Part shown: positions 1-9,491 of the stretch, in pieces | Layout: each line of letters opens with the position of its first letter | Position numbering within the stretch: the stretch's first letter is position 1 | Source of the DNA: Hyphococcus sp. | GTDB lineage: Bacteria; Pseudomonadota; Alphaproteobacteria; Caulobacterales; Parvularculaceae | NCBI GenBank assembly: GCA_021776415.1 | Contig: JAJFFY010000042.1 | Span: 1 to 39,787 of the forward strand | Length of the DNA: 39,787 nt | Direction of reading: 5' to 3' | Notes under the pieces: generated by a model | What the model was told of the DNA's origin: nothing | Seen by the model: the letters and a program-made list of their open reading frames with translations, nothing else | The model's database searches: none | Position numbers and translations under genes: made by a program

Positions 1-4
1 GTTT

Positions 5-89
5 GCGGATGTGGCGGAACTGGTAGACGCACCAGATTTAGGTTCTGGCGCCGAGAGGCGTGGAGGTTCGAGTCCTCTCATCCGCACCA
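5..89 (+). tRNA. tRNA-Leu(UAG)
   Basis: An 85-nt cloverleaf with encoded CCA. The 7-bp acceptor stem GCGGATG pairs with the 3' strand before A-CCA. The anticodon stem CCAGA/TCTGG encloses the loop TTTAGGT, which gives anticodon UAG (39-41), reading CUA leucine codons. The long variable arm between about 49 and 61 is the class II feature expected of tRNA-Leu. The T arm GGTTCGAGTCC is normal. Confidence 0.97.
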
Positions 90-279
90 GCCTTCGCCCG
101 GTGGGCTTCGGCTCGGCAGGCCAGCCTTGGAGAGATGGCGAGCAGCAGGTTTGTGGCTGGTTGAATTTTTGGGCGAAGGCTGTCTCGCCATAGCTTGAGT
201 GAAACGAAAGCGGCGGCGGACGAGATAGTATTGAAAGCTGACCGGAAAATATCCGGATCGAATGACGACAGGAAAGACA

Positions 280-1620
280 ATGGAAGTTACGGAAAAAAGT
301 GCAGAAGGCCTTGATCGGCGGTTTCTGGTTAAAGTGCCAGCCTCGGAGCTTGATGAAAAACTGGTGGAGCGGCTGAAGGACATGAAAGGCCAGGTACACC
401 TGAAGGGCTTTCGCAAGGGCAAAGCGCCGGTCTCGTTCCTGAAGAAAATGTACGGCAAAGGCGTGATGGGCGAAATCGTCCAGGAAATTGTCGCCGAGAC
501 CTCGCAAAAAGCCTTCACTGACCGCGATCTGCATCCGGCGACATCGCCGCATCCGCATTTTCTTTCCGATATGGATGAAGTGATCGCTGGCAAGGCTGAT
601 CTTGAATATGATGTCCACGCGGAAATCCTGCCGAGCTTTGAGCCGGCTGATACATCCGAGTTGGAACTGACGCGCCCGGTCGCGGAAGTGACCGACGAAG
701 AACAGGGCGACGCGCTGCAACTTATTGCCGATCAACAAATTACCTATACGCCGCGCAAGGAAACCCAGAAGTCGAAAGACGGCGATAAGGCCACCATAGA
801 CTATGTCGGTCGCATTGACGGCGAAGAGTTTGCCGGCGGCAAGGGCGAAGGTGTCGACATCGTCCTCGGGTCAAATTCGTTTATTCCGGGATTTGAAAAA
901 CAACTGATCGGCGCCAAGGCTGGCGACGATGTTGAGGTCAAGGTGACCTTCCCCGAGGATTACAACGCCAATGATCTTGCCGGCAAGGAAGCGGCCTTTG
1001 ACGTCAAAGTCGTCGCTATTGCGCAGCCTGAAAAGGTCGAGATCGACGATGAGCTGGCCAAGAAAGTTGGCCTGGAAGATATGGCCGATCTCAAAGCGCG
1101 GATCAAAGAGCGTCTTGAGAATGAAAACGCCCAGCATTCGCGGGCCCATGTGAAGCGCGCGCTACTCGACAAGCTTGACGAGGCGCATGATTTCGATCTG
1201 CCAAACGGTATGGTTGATGCTGAGTTCGATCAGATCTGGCAACAGGTGCAAGCCGCCGAGCTCGATGAAGAGGACAAGGAAAAGTCCGAAGACGAGCTAA
1301 AAAAAGAATATCGCACAATTGCCGAGCGCCGGGTGCGTCTAGGTCTGGTGCTGGCGGAGGTCGGCAAGCGCGCCGAAATTCAGGTGCCCCAGGAAGATCT
1401 GCAGCGCGAAATGATTAATATGGCGCGCGCCTATCCGGGCCAGGAAAAAGAAGTCATCGAATTCTACCAGAAAAACCCGGCCGCCGTGCAGCAGCTGCGC
1501 GCGCCGTTATTTGAAGAGCGCGTGGTCGATCACATTATTGACAACGCCAAGGTGGAAGAAAAGAAGGTCTCCAAAGAAGAATTAATGGAAGACCCCGATG
1601 GGGACGATCCCGTCGTTTAA
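280..1620 (+). CDS. tig: Trigger factor (ribosome-associated chaperone and prolyl isomerase)
   Basis: Trigger factor binds the ribosome near the exit tunnel and folds nascent chains in the cytoplasm. The 446-aa product has the N-terminal ribosome-binding domain with the signature GFRKGKAP at residues 43-50. An FKBP-like peptidyl-prolyl isomerase domain follows (about 155-245; GDKATIDYVGRIDGEEF, then a GF(E) and FPEDY pattern), and then the helical C-terminal substrate-binding arms. The length matches the family (E. coli 432 aa). I chose ATG 280, giving MEVTEKSAEG, because relatives start at this point and AGGAAAG lies 7 nt upstream; an in-frame ATG at 262 would add six non-conserved residues. 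The gene precedes clpP and clpX as in many proteobacteria, and a strong hairpin terminator follows it, so it is probably transcribed separately. Confidence 0.97.
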   Translation: MEVTEKSAEGLDRRFLVKVPASELDEKLVERLKDMKGQVHLKGFRKGKAPVSFLKKMYGKGVMGEIVQEIVAETSQKAFTDRDLHPATSPHPHFLSDMDEVIAGKADLEYDVHAEILPSFEPADTSELELTRPVAEVTDEEQGDALQLIADQQITYTPRKETQKSKDGDKATIDYVGRIDGEEFAGGKGEGVDIVLGSNSFIPGFEKQLIGAKAGDDVEVKVTFPEDYNANDLAGKEAAFDVKVVAIAQPEKVEIDDELAKKVGLEDMADLKARIKERLENENAQHSRAHVKRALLDKLDEAHDFDLPNGMVDAEFDQIWQQVQAAELDEEDKEKSEDELKKEYRTIAERRVRLGLVLAEVGKRAEIQVPQEDLQREMINMARAYPGQEKEVIEFYQKNPAAVQQLRAPLFEERVVDHIIDNAKVEEKKVSKEELMEDPDGDDPVV

Positions 1621-1647
1621 GGGGTTGGACCAGAGGAATATTGATAA

Positions 1648-1680
1648 CGGGCCGCAGAGAACTGCGGCCCGTTTCTTATT
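1648..1680 (+). terminator. Rho-independent terminator after tig
   Basis: A perfect 10-bp GC-rich stem (CGGGCCGCAG at 1648-1657 with CTGCGGCCCG at 1662-1671) closes an AGAA tetraloop and is followed by a T-rich run (TTTCTTATT). It lies 28 bp after the tig stop codon, in the right place to end tig transcription before clpP. Confidence 0.92.
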
Positions 1681-1906
1681 CGAGATGGATTATATCAGGA
1701 CGCTCGGCCCGGCGATCTTGGCCGGCTTTTCGCCGCCTGGCCGGGTCGGAACAAATTCTTGCATTTACATAGCAATAACCCTCGCTTAAGCGCATTAGCA
1801 TATAGTGATGAGGATGGGGGCTGGCGCCGGTTGTTTTTGACCCCATGTTAACGATCACAATTAACGATGACGCCCGCTATTTGGGCATCGGGACGAGAGG
1901 ACGTCG

Positions 1907-2533
1907 ATGAAAGACCCCCACGAAATTTATATGAATACGCTTGTGCCCATGGTGGTTGAGCAAACCAGCCGCGGCGAGCGCTCCTTTGATATTTTCTCAA
2001 GGCTGCTGAAGGAGCGGATCATCTTCCTGTCCGGTCCGGTCAATGACGCCGTATCAACCCTGGTCGTCGCCCAGCTTTTGTTCCTTGAGGCGGACAACCC
2101 GAAAAAGGAAATTGCGCTCTATATCAACTCGCCTGGCGGCGTGGTTTCCGCTGGCCTGGCGATGTATGACACCATGCGTTACATCCGGCCCGCGATCTCG
2201 ACCATGTGCATCGGCATGGCCGCCTCTATGGGCTCGCTGCTGCTCACCGCCGGCGAGAAGGGGTTGCGGTTCTCGCTGCCCAACTCGCGGGTCATGGTGC
2301 ATCAGCCCTCAGGCGGCTTTCAGGGCCAGGCGTCCGATATTGAGCGCCATGCCCAGGATATCATCAAACTGAAACACCGGATGAATGAGATTTACGTCGA
2401 GCATACCGGCCAATCCTATGAAACCATTGAGAAAACCCTCGACCGCGATCACTTTATGACGCCGGATGAGGCGGTTGAGTTCGGATTGATCGACAAAGTG
2501 CTGTCCGAGCGGGCTGTGCCGGCAGAATCTTAA
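1907..2533 (+). CDS. clpP: ATP-dependent Clp protease, proteolytic subunit ClpP
   Basis: The product is the serine peptidase that forms the double-heptamer chamber and degrades proteins unfolded by ClpX or ClpA. It is 208 aa, the normal length. The catalytic triad is visible as Ser107 in GMAASMG, His132 in MVHQP and Asp181 in LDRDHFM. The start at ATG 1907 ([19 protein letters not shown]) matches the N-terminus of alphaproteobacterial relatives and has a GAGAGGA ribosome site about 6 nt upstream; the next ATG is 24 nt inside. clpX follows after 238 bp on the same strand, the usual arrangement. The short leader before MVVEQ is likely a propeptide removed by self-processing, as known in the family. 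Confidence 0.98.
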   Translation: MKDPHEIYMNTLVPMVVEQTSRGERSFDIFSRLLKERIIFLSGPVNDAVSTLVVAQLLFLEADNPKKEIALYINSPGGVVSAGLAMYDTMRYIRPAISTMCIGMAASMGSLLLTAGEKGLRFSLPNSRVMVHQPSGGFQGQASDIERHAQDIIKLKHRMNEIYVEHTGQSYETIEKTLDRDHFMTPDEAVEFGLIDKVLSERAVPAES

Positions 2534-2771
2534 GACTTTAATTTACCCCAATCATTAACCACCTTCACAAATGGTTTCTTGATTGATACGTGCGGAATAT
2601 GGTCGAATAAAAACAATGCTCCCGGGATATGGCGCCCTTCATGCACCAATTTCGGGTATCATAGCGGCCACGTCCCGGCTGGCGGTATTTGCCGGGTGCG
2701 ACCGCTAGGATGATTTGGCCGGGTATTGCGGTCGCGAAGGTTATGAGTGCTGGGCAAGGAGTTCTGTTGTA

Positions 2772-4055
2772 GTGAGCAAAATTGGCGGGAAAAGCGGCGG
2801 TGACGGGAAAAACACCCTTTACTGTTCCTTCTGCGGCAAAAGTCAGCATGAGGTGCGTAAGCTGATCGCAGGGCCGACGGTATTCATCTGTGATGAATGC
2901 GTCGAGTTGTGCATGGATATTATCCGTGAGGAATCCAAATCATCGCTGGTCAAAGCCGGCGACGGCGTGCCCAGCCCACAGGAAATCCATAAGGTCCTGG
3001 ATGATTATGTTATCGGCCAGAGCCAAGCCAAACGGGTTTTGGCTGTCGCGGTGCATAATCACTATAAGCGCCTCAACCACGCCGCCAAGAACAACGACGT
3101 TGAACTGGCAAAATCGAACATCTTGCTGATCGGGCCGACCGGCTCAGGCAAGACCCTGCTCGCCCAGACGCTTGCGCGCATTCTTGATGTGCCATTCACG
3201 ATGGCGGATGCTACGACGCTCACCGAGGCGGGCTATGTCGGCGAAGATGTTGAAAACATCATTCTCAAACTTCTTCAGTCTGCGGATTATAATGTCGAGC
3301 GCGCTCAGCGCGGCATCGTCTATATCGACGAGGTCGACAAGATCAGTCGCAAATCTGATAACCCGTCGATCACCCGCGATGTTTCGGGCGAGGGCGTCCA
3401 GCAGGCGCTGTTGAAAATTATGGAAGGCACGGTCGCCTCTGTGCCGCCGCAGGGCGGCCGCAAGCATCCGCAGCAGGAATTCCTGCAGGTTGATACGACG
3501 AACATCTTGTTCATCGTCGGCGGCGCCTTTTCGGGTCTTGAAAAAATCATCGCCAATCGCGGCGAAGGCTCGTCGATCGGTTTTGGCGCCGACGTGCAAA
3601 ACCCAGATGACCGCCGGATCGGCGCGATCCTTCGCGAGGTTGAACCGGAAGATCTTTTGCGCATAGGTCTGATCCCCGAATTTGTCGGCCGCCTGCCAGT
3701 GATCGCGACACTGGAAGATCTTGACGAAGATGCGCTGGTGCAAATTCTGACGGAGCCGAAAAACGCGCTCATCAAACAATATCAGCGGCTGTTCGAGATG
3801 GAGGACGTCAAGCTCACCTTCACCGACGACGCGAGAATCGCCATCGCCCGCAGAGCCATATTGCGCAAGACTGGCGCGCGTGGGCTACGGTCGATTATGG
3901 AAGGCATCCTGCTCGATTCGATGTTTGAGCTGCCGGCGCTGGAAGGCGTTGTTGAAGTTGTCGTCAATGGCGAGGTTGTCGACGGCAACGCCAAGCCGCT
4001 CCACATCTATGCGGACCGCAATGAAGACGCCATTGAGGCGGACGCCAGCGCGTAA
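2772..4055 (+). CDS. clpX: ATP-dependent Clp protease, ATP-binding unfoldase ClpX (GTG start)
   Basis: ClpX is the hexameric AAA+ unfoldase that recognises tagged substrates and threads them into ClpP. The 427-aa product begins with the zinc-binding domain (Cys18, Cys21, Cys40, Cys43). Walker A GPTGSGKT is at 121-128, the GYVGED pore loop at about 154-159, Walker B VYIDE at 183-187, and an IGF loop for ClpP docking lies in [10 protein letters not shown] chose the GTG at 2772, giving [10 protein letters not shown], because it fits the family N-terminus and AAGGAG lies 10 nt upstream. The upstream in-frame ATG at 2715 would add 19 residues with no family match. It sits downstream of clpP with no strong terminator between them. 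Confidence 0.96.
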   Translation: MSKIGGKSGGDGKNTLYCSFCGKSQHEVRKLIAGPTVFICDECVELCMDIIREESKSSLVKAGDGVPSPQEIHKVLDDYVIGQSQAKRVLAVAVHNHYKRLNHAAKNNDVELAKSNILLIGPTGSGKTLLAQTLARILDVPFTMADATTLTEAGYVGEDVENIILKLLQSADYNVERAQRGIVYIDEVDKISRKSDNPSITRDVSGEGVQQALLKIMEGTVASVPPQGGRKHPQQEFLQVDTTNILFIVGGAFSGLEKIIANRGEGSSIGFGADVQNPDDRRIGAILREVEPEDLLRIGLIPEFVGRLPVIATLEDLDEDALVQILTEPKNALIKQYQRLFEMEDVKLTFTDDARIAIARRAILRKTGARGLRSIMEGILLDSMFELPALEGVVEVVVNGEVVDGNAKPLHIYADRNEDAIEADASA

Positions 4056-4147
4056 CCTGACGGAAGCGTATTTCAGCTGGTTTTCCTCATTGGCGCCCCG
4101 GCGCCTTGAAACCGCGACGAATAAAGCCACATTAATGATAACGTTCG

Positions 4148-4169
4148 CCGCCGCTTAACAGAGCGGCGG
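4148..4169 (+). terminator. Possible weak terminator hairpin after clpX
   Basis: A perfect 8-bp GC-rich stem (CCGCCGCT and AGCGGCGG, 6-nt loop) lies about 90 bp after the clpX stop, but only TTGG follows instead of a U-tract. It could end transcription weakly or be a stable RNA end. I see no gene in the 263 bp between clpX and lon. Confidence 0.35.
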
Positions 4170-4312
4170 TTGGCGCGTCTTAAGGGCGTATTTGCTTTGC
4201 TGTGCTACGGTCCAGGCGAGCATTGCGCTGACGTGCAAACCGCCGCCCAATGGGCCGGACGATTTTGATGATCCGGGTGAGACGCCTATATTTGGGTCTT
4301 ACCTCATGAGGA

Positions 4313-4363
4313 GCCGTTATGAGTGACGCCGTTATGAGTGAGAAGGTAATGAGTGAGAAGGTA
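4313..4363 (+). repeat. Tandem 15-bp repeat over the lon start codon
   Basis: The unit ATGAGTGAGAAGGTA occurs exactly twice in tandem (4334-4348 and 4349-4363). A diverged copy (ATGAGTGACGCCGTT) precedes them at 4319-4333, and CCGTT also precedes the first ATG. Each copy supplies an in-frame ATG, so translation could start at three points differing by five residues. The repeat adds residues ahead of the conserved Lon N-terminus (YPVLPLRD). Confidence 0.85.
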
Positions 4364-6736
4364 ATTTATCCCGTTCTGCCGCTGCGCGACATTGTCGTGT
4401 TTCCGGGCATGATCGTGCCGCTATTTGTCGGGCGCGAGAAATCTGTGAATGCGCTCGAAAATGTGATGCAGAACGACAAGAAGATTTTGCTGGTGGCGCA
4501 GAAAGACGCCGGCGACGACGATCCGGGTGTCGATGATATTTACGACGTTGGCGTGATCGCGTCGGTGCTGCAGCTTCTGAAATTACCGGACGGAACAGTA
4601 AAAGTTCTGGTCGAAGGAGAGGCTCGCGCGCGCGTAGAGGATTATGCGCGCATTGAAGAGTATTTCGAAGCCGAAGCCACTCTGATCGACGAAGACGATG
4701 ATGACGATACCGAAATCGAAGCGCTTGCCCGCTCGGTCATCGGCCAGTTCGAAGCCTATGTGAAGCTCAACAAGCGCGTGCCGCCGGAAGTGATTGTCTC
4801 GATCAACCAGATTGATGACAATGCAAAACTGGCCGACACTGTCGCCTCGCATCTCAACATCAAGCTGTCGGAAAAGCAGGAGCTGCTCGAAATCATCGGC
4901 TCCAGCGAACGCCTTGAGCGCGTTTATGCGCTGATGGAAGGCGAGATGAGCGTTCTTCAGGTGGAGAAAAAAATCCGCAATCGCGTTAAGCGGCAGATGG
5001 AAAAGACGCAACGCGAATATTATCTCAACGAACAGATGAAAGCGATCCAGAAAGAGCTTGGCGAGGGCGATGACGGCCGCGACGAGCTGACGGAGCTGGA
5101 AGAGAAAATTTCCAAGACCAAACTCTCGAAAGAAGCGCGCACCAAAGCAGAAGCTGAATTTAAAAAACTGCGCCAGATGTCGCCAATGTCGGCGGAATCA
5201 ACCGTGGTGCGCAATTATCTCGATTGGATCACCTCGATACCGTGGAACGCCCGCACCAAGGTCAAGGGTGATCTCGTCAAGGCCGAGGAAGTTCTTGATG
5301 CGGACCATTATGGTCTGGAAAAAGTCAAAGAGCGGATTATCGAATATCTTGCCGTGCAAAAGCGGATGAACAAGCTCAAAGGCCCGATCTTATGCCTTGT
5401 CGGCCCCCCAGGCGTCGGCAAAACCTCGCTCGGCAAGTCTATCGCCAGCGCCACGGGCCGAGAATTTGTCCGGGTCTCGCTTGGCGGGGTGCGCGACGAA
5501 GCGGAAATTCGCGGCCACCGGCGCACTTATATCGGCTCCATGCCGGGCAAAATTATCCAGTCGATGAAGAAGGCCAAAAAATCCAATCCGTTATTTCTGC
5601 TCGATGAAATCGATAAAATGGGCCAGGATTTCCGCGGTGATCCCGCTTCCGCTCTATTGGAGGTGCTGGACCCTGAACAGAACTCGACTTTCCAGGATCA
5701 CTATCTCGAAGTTGATTATGATCTGTCTGACGTGATGTTCATCACCACGGCCAACAGCCTCAACATGCCGCAACCGTTGCTTGATCGGATGGAAATCATC
5801 CGCATTCCGGGGTATACGGAAGATGAAAAGCTCGAAATCGCGCGCCGCCACCTGATTCCGAAGATCATGGAAAACCATGGTCTGAGCAGCGAAGAGTGGT
5901 CGGTCACTGAAGATGGTCTTTATGCCCTGATCCGGCTTTACACGCGTGAGGCCGGGGTGCGTAATCTTGAGCGAGAACTCGCCAAGCTGGCGCGCAAAGC
6001 GGTGCGGGAACTTGAAACCGACAACAGCGTGAAGCTCGAAATTACCGCTGACAATCTTGGCGACTATGCCGGCGTCACCAAATATCGTTATGGCGAGATT
6101 GACGGTGAAGATCAGGTCGGCATCGTCACCGGTCTCGCCTGGACCTCGGTCGGCGGCGAGATCTTGACCATTGAAGCGGTCAAGATGCAGGGCAAAGGCA
6201 AGATGACGCCGACCGGCAACCTCAAAGAGGTGATGCGGGAATCGGTTTCGGCGGCGGCGTCTTATGTGCGCAGCCGGGCGACGGAATTCGGCATTGAACC
6301 GCCGGTGTTTGAAAAGACCGATATCCACATTCATGTGCCTGAGGCGGCGACGCCCAAGGACGGACCCTCGGCCGGCGTCGCCATGGCGACGGCGATCGTG
6401 TCAGTGCTGACCGGCGTTCCGGTCCATAAAGATATCGCCATGACCGGCGAGATATCCCTGCGCGGGCGCGTCCTGGCGATTGGCGGGCTCAAGGAGAAAC
6501 TGCTTGCGGCTTTGCGAGCCGGGACCAAGACGGTGCTCATTCCAGAGGAAAACGAAAAAGACCTCGCCGAGATTCCGGACAACGTCAAAGAAGGCCTCAA
6601 GATCATCCCGGTGGCGACCGTTGATGACGTCCTCAAGCACGCGCTAACGCGCAAACTGACGCCGATTGAGTGGACCGAACCGGTGACGCCGCCGGCGGAG
6701 GAAAGCGACGGCCGTGGCCGCATCGTCACTCACTGA
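4319..6736 (+). CDS. lon: ATP-dependent protease Lon (La)
   Basis: Lon is the soluble hexameric AAA+ protease for misfolded and regulatory proteins. The 805-aa product has the N-terminal substrate domain (from IYPVLPLRDIVVFPGM) and Walker A GPPGVGKT at 362-369. Walker B (LLDEID) has Asp429 and Glu430. The C-terminal protease domain has the catalytic dyad Ser684 (PKDGPSAG) and Lys727 (GGLKEK). Length and spacing match E. coli Lon (784 aa, Ser679/Lys722). The start region is odd: three pentapeptide repeats MSDAV-MSEKV-MSEKV put in-frame ATGs at 4319, 4334 and 4349. GAGGAG just upstream favours 4319. A terminator follows the gene. Confidence 0.98.
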   Translation: MSDAVMSEKVMSEKVIYPVLPLRDIVVFPGMIVPLFVGREKSVNALENVMQNDKKILLVAQKDAGDDDPGVDDIYDVGVIASVLQLLKLPDGTVKVLVEGEARARVEDYARIEEYFEAEATLIDEDDDDDTEIEALARSVIGQFEAYVKLNKRVPPEVIVSINQIDDNAKLADTVASHLNIKLSEKQELLEIIGSSERLERVYALMEGEMSVLQVEKKIRNRVKRQMEKTQREYYLNEQMKAIQKELGEGDDGRDELTELEEKISKTKLSKEARTKAEAEFKKLRQMSPMSAESTVVRNYLDWITSIPWNARTKVKGDLVKAEEVLDADHYGLEKVKERIIEYLAVQKRMNKLKGPILCLVGPPGVGKTSLGKSIASATGREFVRVSLGGVRDEAEIRGHRRTYIGSMPGKIIQSMKKAKKSNPLFLLDEIDKMGQDFRGDPASALLEVLDPEQNSTFQDHYLEVDYDLSDVMFITTANSLNMPQPLLDRMEIIRIPGYTEDEKLEIARRHLIPKIMENHGLSSEEWSVTEDGLYALIRLYTREAGVRNLERELAKLARKAVRELETDNSVKLEITADNLGDYAGVTKYRYGEIDGEDQVGIVTGLAWTSVGGEILTIEAVKMQGKGKMTPTGNLKEVMRESVSAAASYVRSRATEFGIEPPVFEKTDIHIHVPEAATPKDGPSAGVAMATAIVSVLTGVPVHKDIAMTGEISLRGRVLAIGGLKEKLLAALRAGTKTVLIPEENEKDLAEIPDNVKEGLKIIPVATVDDVLKHALTRKLTPIEWTEPVTPPAEESDGRGRIVTH

Positions 6737-6759
6737 CGGCGCCAGCAACACAAATAGCG

Positions 6760-6797
6760 AAAAGCGCGGCGCCGAGATCGGTTGTCCGCGCTTTTTT
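6760..6797 (+). terminator. Rho-independent terminator after lon
   Basis: A 10-bp stem AAAAGCGCGG (6760-6769) with CCGCGCTTTT (6786-6795) and a 16-nt loop, followed by further T residues, lies 23 bp after the lon stop. The 365-bp gap to the HU gene otherwise shows no credible coding sequence; its second half probably carries the HU promoter, but I cannot place it with confidence. Confidence 0.85.
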
Positions 6798-7101
6798 GCG
6801 TCCGACAGCGGGCCCCAGATCACCCACAAACCCCACGCTTTCAGAGCTCCAAAACGAATCGGGAAGCCGTTTTCGGGCGATTTAGGCGATGCGGCGCTGT
6901 AATTTCACGGGTTTTGGCGGAATTTCATCGATATTGTTCAAAAGAAAAGCCTAATAAATTCAAGGCGCTACTCAGGCTGTGGAAAGCAAACCCTTATTTT
7001 ACGCCGTTTTGGCTTGGCGAAGCCGTCGCTGGCGGGTGATAAACTCAGGCTTTCTCACCGGAATTGCCTAATGCAAGCAACTGAACAGAAAGGGTGAAGG
7101 A

Positions 7102-7374
7102 ATGAACAAGAACGAATTCATCGATAAAGTCGCTGACCTGGCCGATATGAGTAAGGCGGACGCCGCGCGCGCCGTCGACGCCGTTCTCGATGCCATTACC
7201 AGCGCTTTGCAAGCTGGTGACGACGTTCGTCTCGTTGGCTTTGGCACCTATTCCGCCGCCCAACGAAAGGCGCGCGAAGGCCGCAATCCACGGACGGGCG
7301 AAAAGATCCAGATCCCGGCCTCGATCCAGCCGAAATTTTCCGCTGGCAAGGGTCTGAAAGACGCCTTGAACTAG
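7102..7374 (+). CDS. hupB: DNA-binding protein HU
   Basis: HU is a small basic histone-like protein that bends and compacts DNA as a dimer. The 90-aa product has the complete family pattern: N-terminal helices MNKNEFIDKVADLADMSKADA, the core VRLVGFGTYSAAQRKAREGRNPRTGEKIQIPAS with the DNA-intercalating RNPRTG arm, and the C-terminal PKFSAGKGLKDALN. The start has GAAGGA just upstream. Position after lon is the conserved arrangement in proteobacteria, and tRNA-Val follows. A hairpin terminator ends the gene. HU and the related IHF look alike, but the lon neighbourhood and the sequence favour HU. Confidence 0.96.
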   Translation: MNKNEFIDKVADLADMSKADAARAVDAVLDAITSALQAGDDVRLVGFGTYSAAQRKAREGRNPRTGEKIQIPASIQPKFSAGKGLKDALN

Positions 7375-7397
7375 GCCGAACAACTGATCACTAAAAG

Positions 7398-7432
7398 ACC
7401 GGCGGCGCCTGCAGCGCCTGCCGGTTTTTTCT
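7398..7432 (+). terminator. Rho-independent terminator after HU
   Basis: An 11-bp stem with one bulged T (ACCGGCGGCGC with GCGCCTGCCGGT) around a CTGCA loop is followed by TTTTTCTT, beginning 24 bp after the HU stop codon. Confidence 0.88.
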
Positions 7433-7513
7433 TGCGGGCGGCTTGGCGTAAAACGTCTTTGGCGCTTGCAGCTTCAAGACTAGCGCGCTAGGAAGCGCGT
7501 CTTGTCGTGCTAA

Positions 7514-7589
7514 GGGCGGTTAGCTCAGCTGGTAGAGCATCTCGTTTACACCGAGAGGGTCAGCGGTTCGAACCCGTTACCGCCCACCA
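7514..7589 (+). tRNA. tRNA-Val(UAC)
   Basis: A 76-nt cloverleaf with encoded CCA. Acceptor stem GGGCGGT pairs with ACCGCCC. The D arm is TAGCTCAGCTGGTAGAGCA, the anticodon stem TCTCG/CGAGA holds the loop TTTACAC (anticodon UAC at 7547-7549, reading GUA valine), and the T arm contains GGTTCGAACCC. It is the last core feature before the accessory island. No second copy of its 3' end was seen in the window, so its use as an attachment site is unproven. Confidence 0.97.
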
Positions 7590-7841
7590 CGCAGTCATCC
7601 AATTTTCATGACCATTTGAGCGTTATCCTGTAAGCCGCGTTTCATGCGGGGTTGCGGAGGATGCGCGCCCGAATGCCAGGCAAAAAACCTCTCTGAACGG
7701 AGTAAATAGCGGCGCTTGGCGGTTTATCTCTGTTTGCCTTTTTCGAGTGACCCACTCGTGGTTGGTGTGATGCAGTTGGACGCAAGAATGCGACGCCGTG
7801 CTCGCAGGTTGATGCAATAAATCCGTGTTTTGAGTGTGGTT

Positions 7842-9491
7842 TCAGACGAAGCCAAGCAGTTTTCGCTGCTCATTCCAGTCAGTAGGCAGGCTGGGGAGGC
7901 GGCGCAAACGATCCGCTGTCAGATCAACTGGCGCGCGGCCTTTGATGATCGCTTCAACAATGTCAGGCGCGAGATAAGCAAGACGGATCAGCTTGCTGGC
8001 GCTGGATTGTTCGACGCCGTCTTTTAGAGCGATGGCTGTGATTTCCTGATCATTGTTGCATAGCCATTCCTGGCGCCAGCGATGGGCGCGCTCGATCATT
8101 TGCACGAGCGATGCGCGTGGGTTTGTCGGCAGCTCAACATCGCCAAACATCAATCGCAACTCGCAGCCACGGCGTTTGAGTTGAGTACGAACGTTTATGA
8201 TGCATTCATCAACCAAAGCAGAGGTCAGAGTTTTACTGTTGATCATCACCTTCGGTCGAACAGCAATGGCGATCTCTGAAGAAGTGATATCAATGCGACG
8301 GATTGCTGGAGCGAGCATTTTCAGCGCGGCATGAGGATGCATTGAGGAATGCCGAGCGCCCAGTTGATGGAGCGTTTCCTCAATTGTACGAATGCAACCA
8401 GCTTCGGGGTCGGGCGTCATGATCTCCTTAATCGCATCTGGCGAGACCAACCAATCTCGCACTGCCGTGAGAATGCAACCCTCTAAGTCTTGCGCTCTCA
8501 GTCTCCATCGATCCTGGATCGCCGCGCTGTGCAAGTTTTTAGCGTGACTGATATAGTAGTGATAACGTCGCCCTTTCTTGAGCGTGTGGGTTGGGGTCAG
8601 ATGATGGCCTTCAGCAAAGAGTTTACCAGCAAGCGGGCTAGTTTGGTTCTTGATCGCGCCTTGCCATTGTCGCCGCGCTTTTGTTTTTGCTTGCACGGCG
8701 TCCCAAGTCTCACGAGTGATGATGGCGCGGTGTCGTCCGTCGTATAGATCATCGCCCTGGCGCATCAGCCCTGCATAGATCGCGTTGGCGAGGATATGAT
8801 AAATCGTTCCGCGGGTGAACGGCCTGCCGCCCTTGCCATTGGCGCGGCGTTTGGTGACCCAGCCTCGCTCATTGGCGATGTTGATGATTGATCTGACACA
8901 ACCGCTCTCAAGGTAGAGGCTGTAAATCTGGCGAACGATCTTGGCCTCGGGCTCGTTCAAGACCAGCTTGCGCTCAACATTGTCATAGCCCAGCGGTGGT
9001 ATGCCCCCGGTCCAGATGCCTTTCTTGCGGGAAGCCGCGATCTTGTCCCTGATGCGTTCAGCGGTGACCTCGCGTTCAAACTGCGCAAATGAAAGAAGTA
9101 CGTTCAACGTTAAGCGGCCCATAGAGCTTGAGGTGTTGAACTGCTGTGTGACCGAGACGAAGGAGACGTCTTGTTCGTCAAACCGCTCGACCAGCTTGGC
9201 GAAGTCAGCAAGCGACCGTGTCAGGCGATCAACTTTGTAAACGACGATGAGATCAACGCGGCCGTCATCAATGTCTGTGAGCAGTGCTTTGAGCGCTGGG
9301 CGCTCCATATTGCCGCCCGACAGCCCGCCATCATCATAACGGGTTTTGACCAGCTTCCAGCCCTGGCTCTTTTGTGATGCGATATAGGCCTCGCAGGACT
9401 CACGTTGAGCGTCCAATGAGTTGAACTCCTGGTCGAGCCCTTCTTCGGTGGATTTACGGGTGTAGATCGCACAGCGCTTGACCGGTTTCAT
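7842..9491 (-). CDS. Large serine recombinase (resolvase/invertase family integrase)
   Basis: The product is predicted to catalyse site-specific DNA integration or excision through a serine-DNA intermediate. It is 549 aa. An N-terminal resolvase domain (about 5-150) has the nucleophile Ser14 in AIYTRKSTEEGLDQ and the conserved DRLTRS arginine. A recombinase domain (about 180-290, GGRPFTRGTIYHILANAIYAG) follows, then a long C-terminal part with SPLAGKLFAEGHHLTPTHT and YHYYIS, typical of large serine recombinases. The ATG at 9491 overlaps the upstream DUF2924 stop as ATGA, which decides the start over a longer reading frame. It is the last gene of a three-gene operon facing the HU/tRNA-Val border of the island. 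There are no signs of damage, so it may be active. Confidence 0.93.
   Translation of the reverse strand: MKPVKRCAIYTRKSTEEGLDQEFNSLDAQRESCEAYIASQKSQGWKLVKTRYDDGGLSGGNMERPALKALLTDIDDGRVDLIVVYKVDRLTRSLADFAKLVERFDEQDVSFVSVTQQFNTSSSMGRLTLNVLLSFAQFEREVTAERIRDKIAASRKKGIWTGGIPPLGYDNVERKLVLNEPEAKIVRQIYSLYLESGCVRSIINIANERGWVTKRRANGKGGRPFTRGTIYHILANAIYAGLMRQGDDLYDGRHRAIITRETWDAVQAKTKARRQWQGAIKNQTSPLAGKLFAEGHHLTPTHTLKKGRRYHYYISHAKNLHSAAIQDRWRLRAQDLEGCILTAVRDWLVSPDAIKEIMTPDPEAGCIRTIEETLHQLGARHSSMHPHAALKMLAPAIRRIDITSSEIAIAVRPKVMINSKTLTSALVDECIINVRTQLKRRGCELRLMFGDVELPTNPRASLVQMIERAHRWRQEWLCNNDQEITAIALKDGVEQSSASKLIRLAYLAPDIVEAIIKGRAPVDLTADRLRRLPSLPTDWNEQRKLLGFV

Noticed and set aside
1750..1790. Heat-shock (sigma32) type promoter before clpP
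   Set aside because: CTTGCAT and CCCTCGC lie at a suitable distance but match the consensus too weakly to annotate.
7623..7817. Minus-strand frame of 64 residues between tRNA-Val and the recombinase
   Set aside because: No recognisable family, no good ribosome site, composition typical of a chance frame. A small hairpin (CGAGTG acc CACTCG, 7744-7758) there is too short to interpret.
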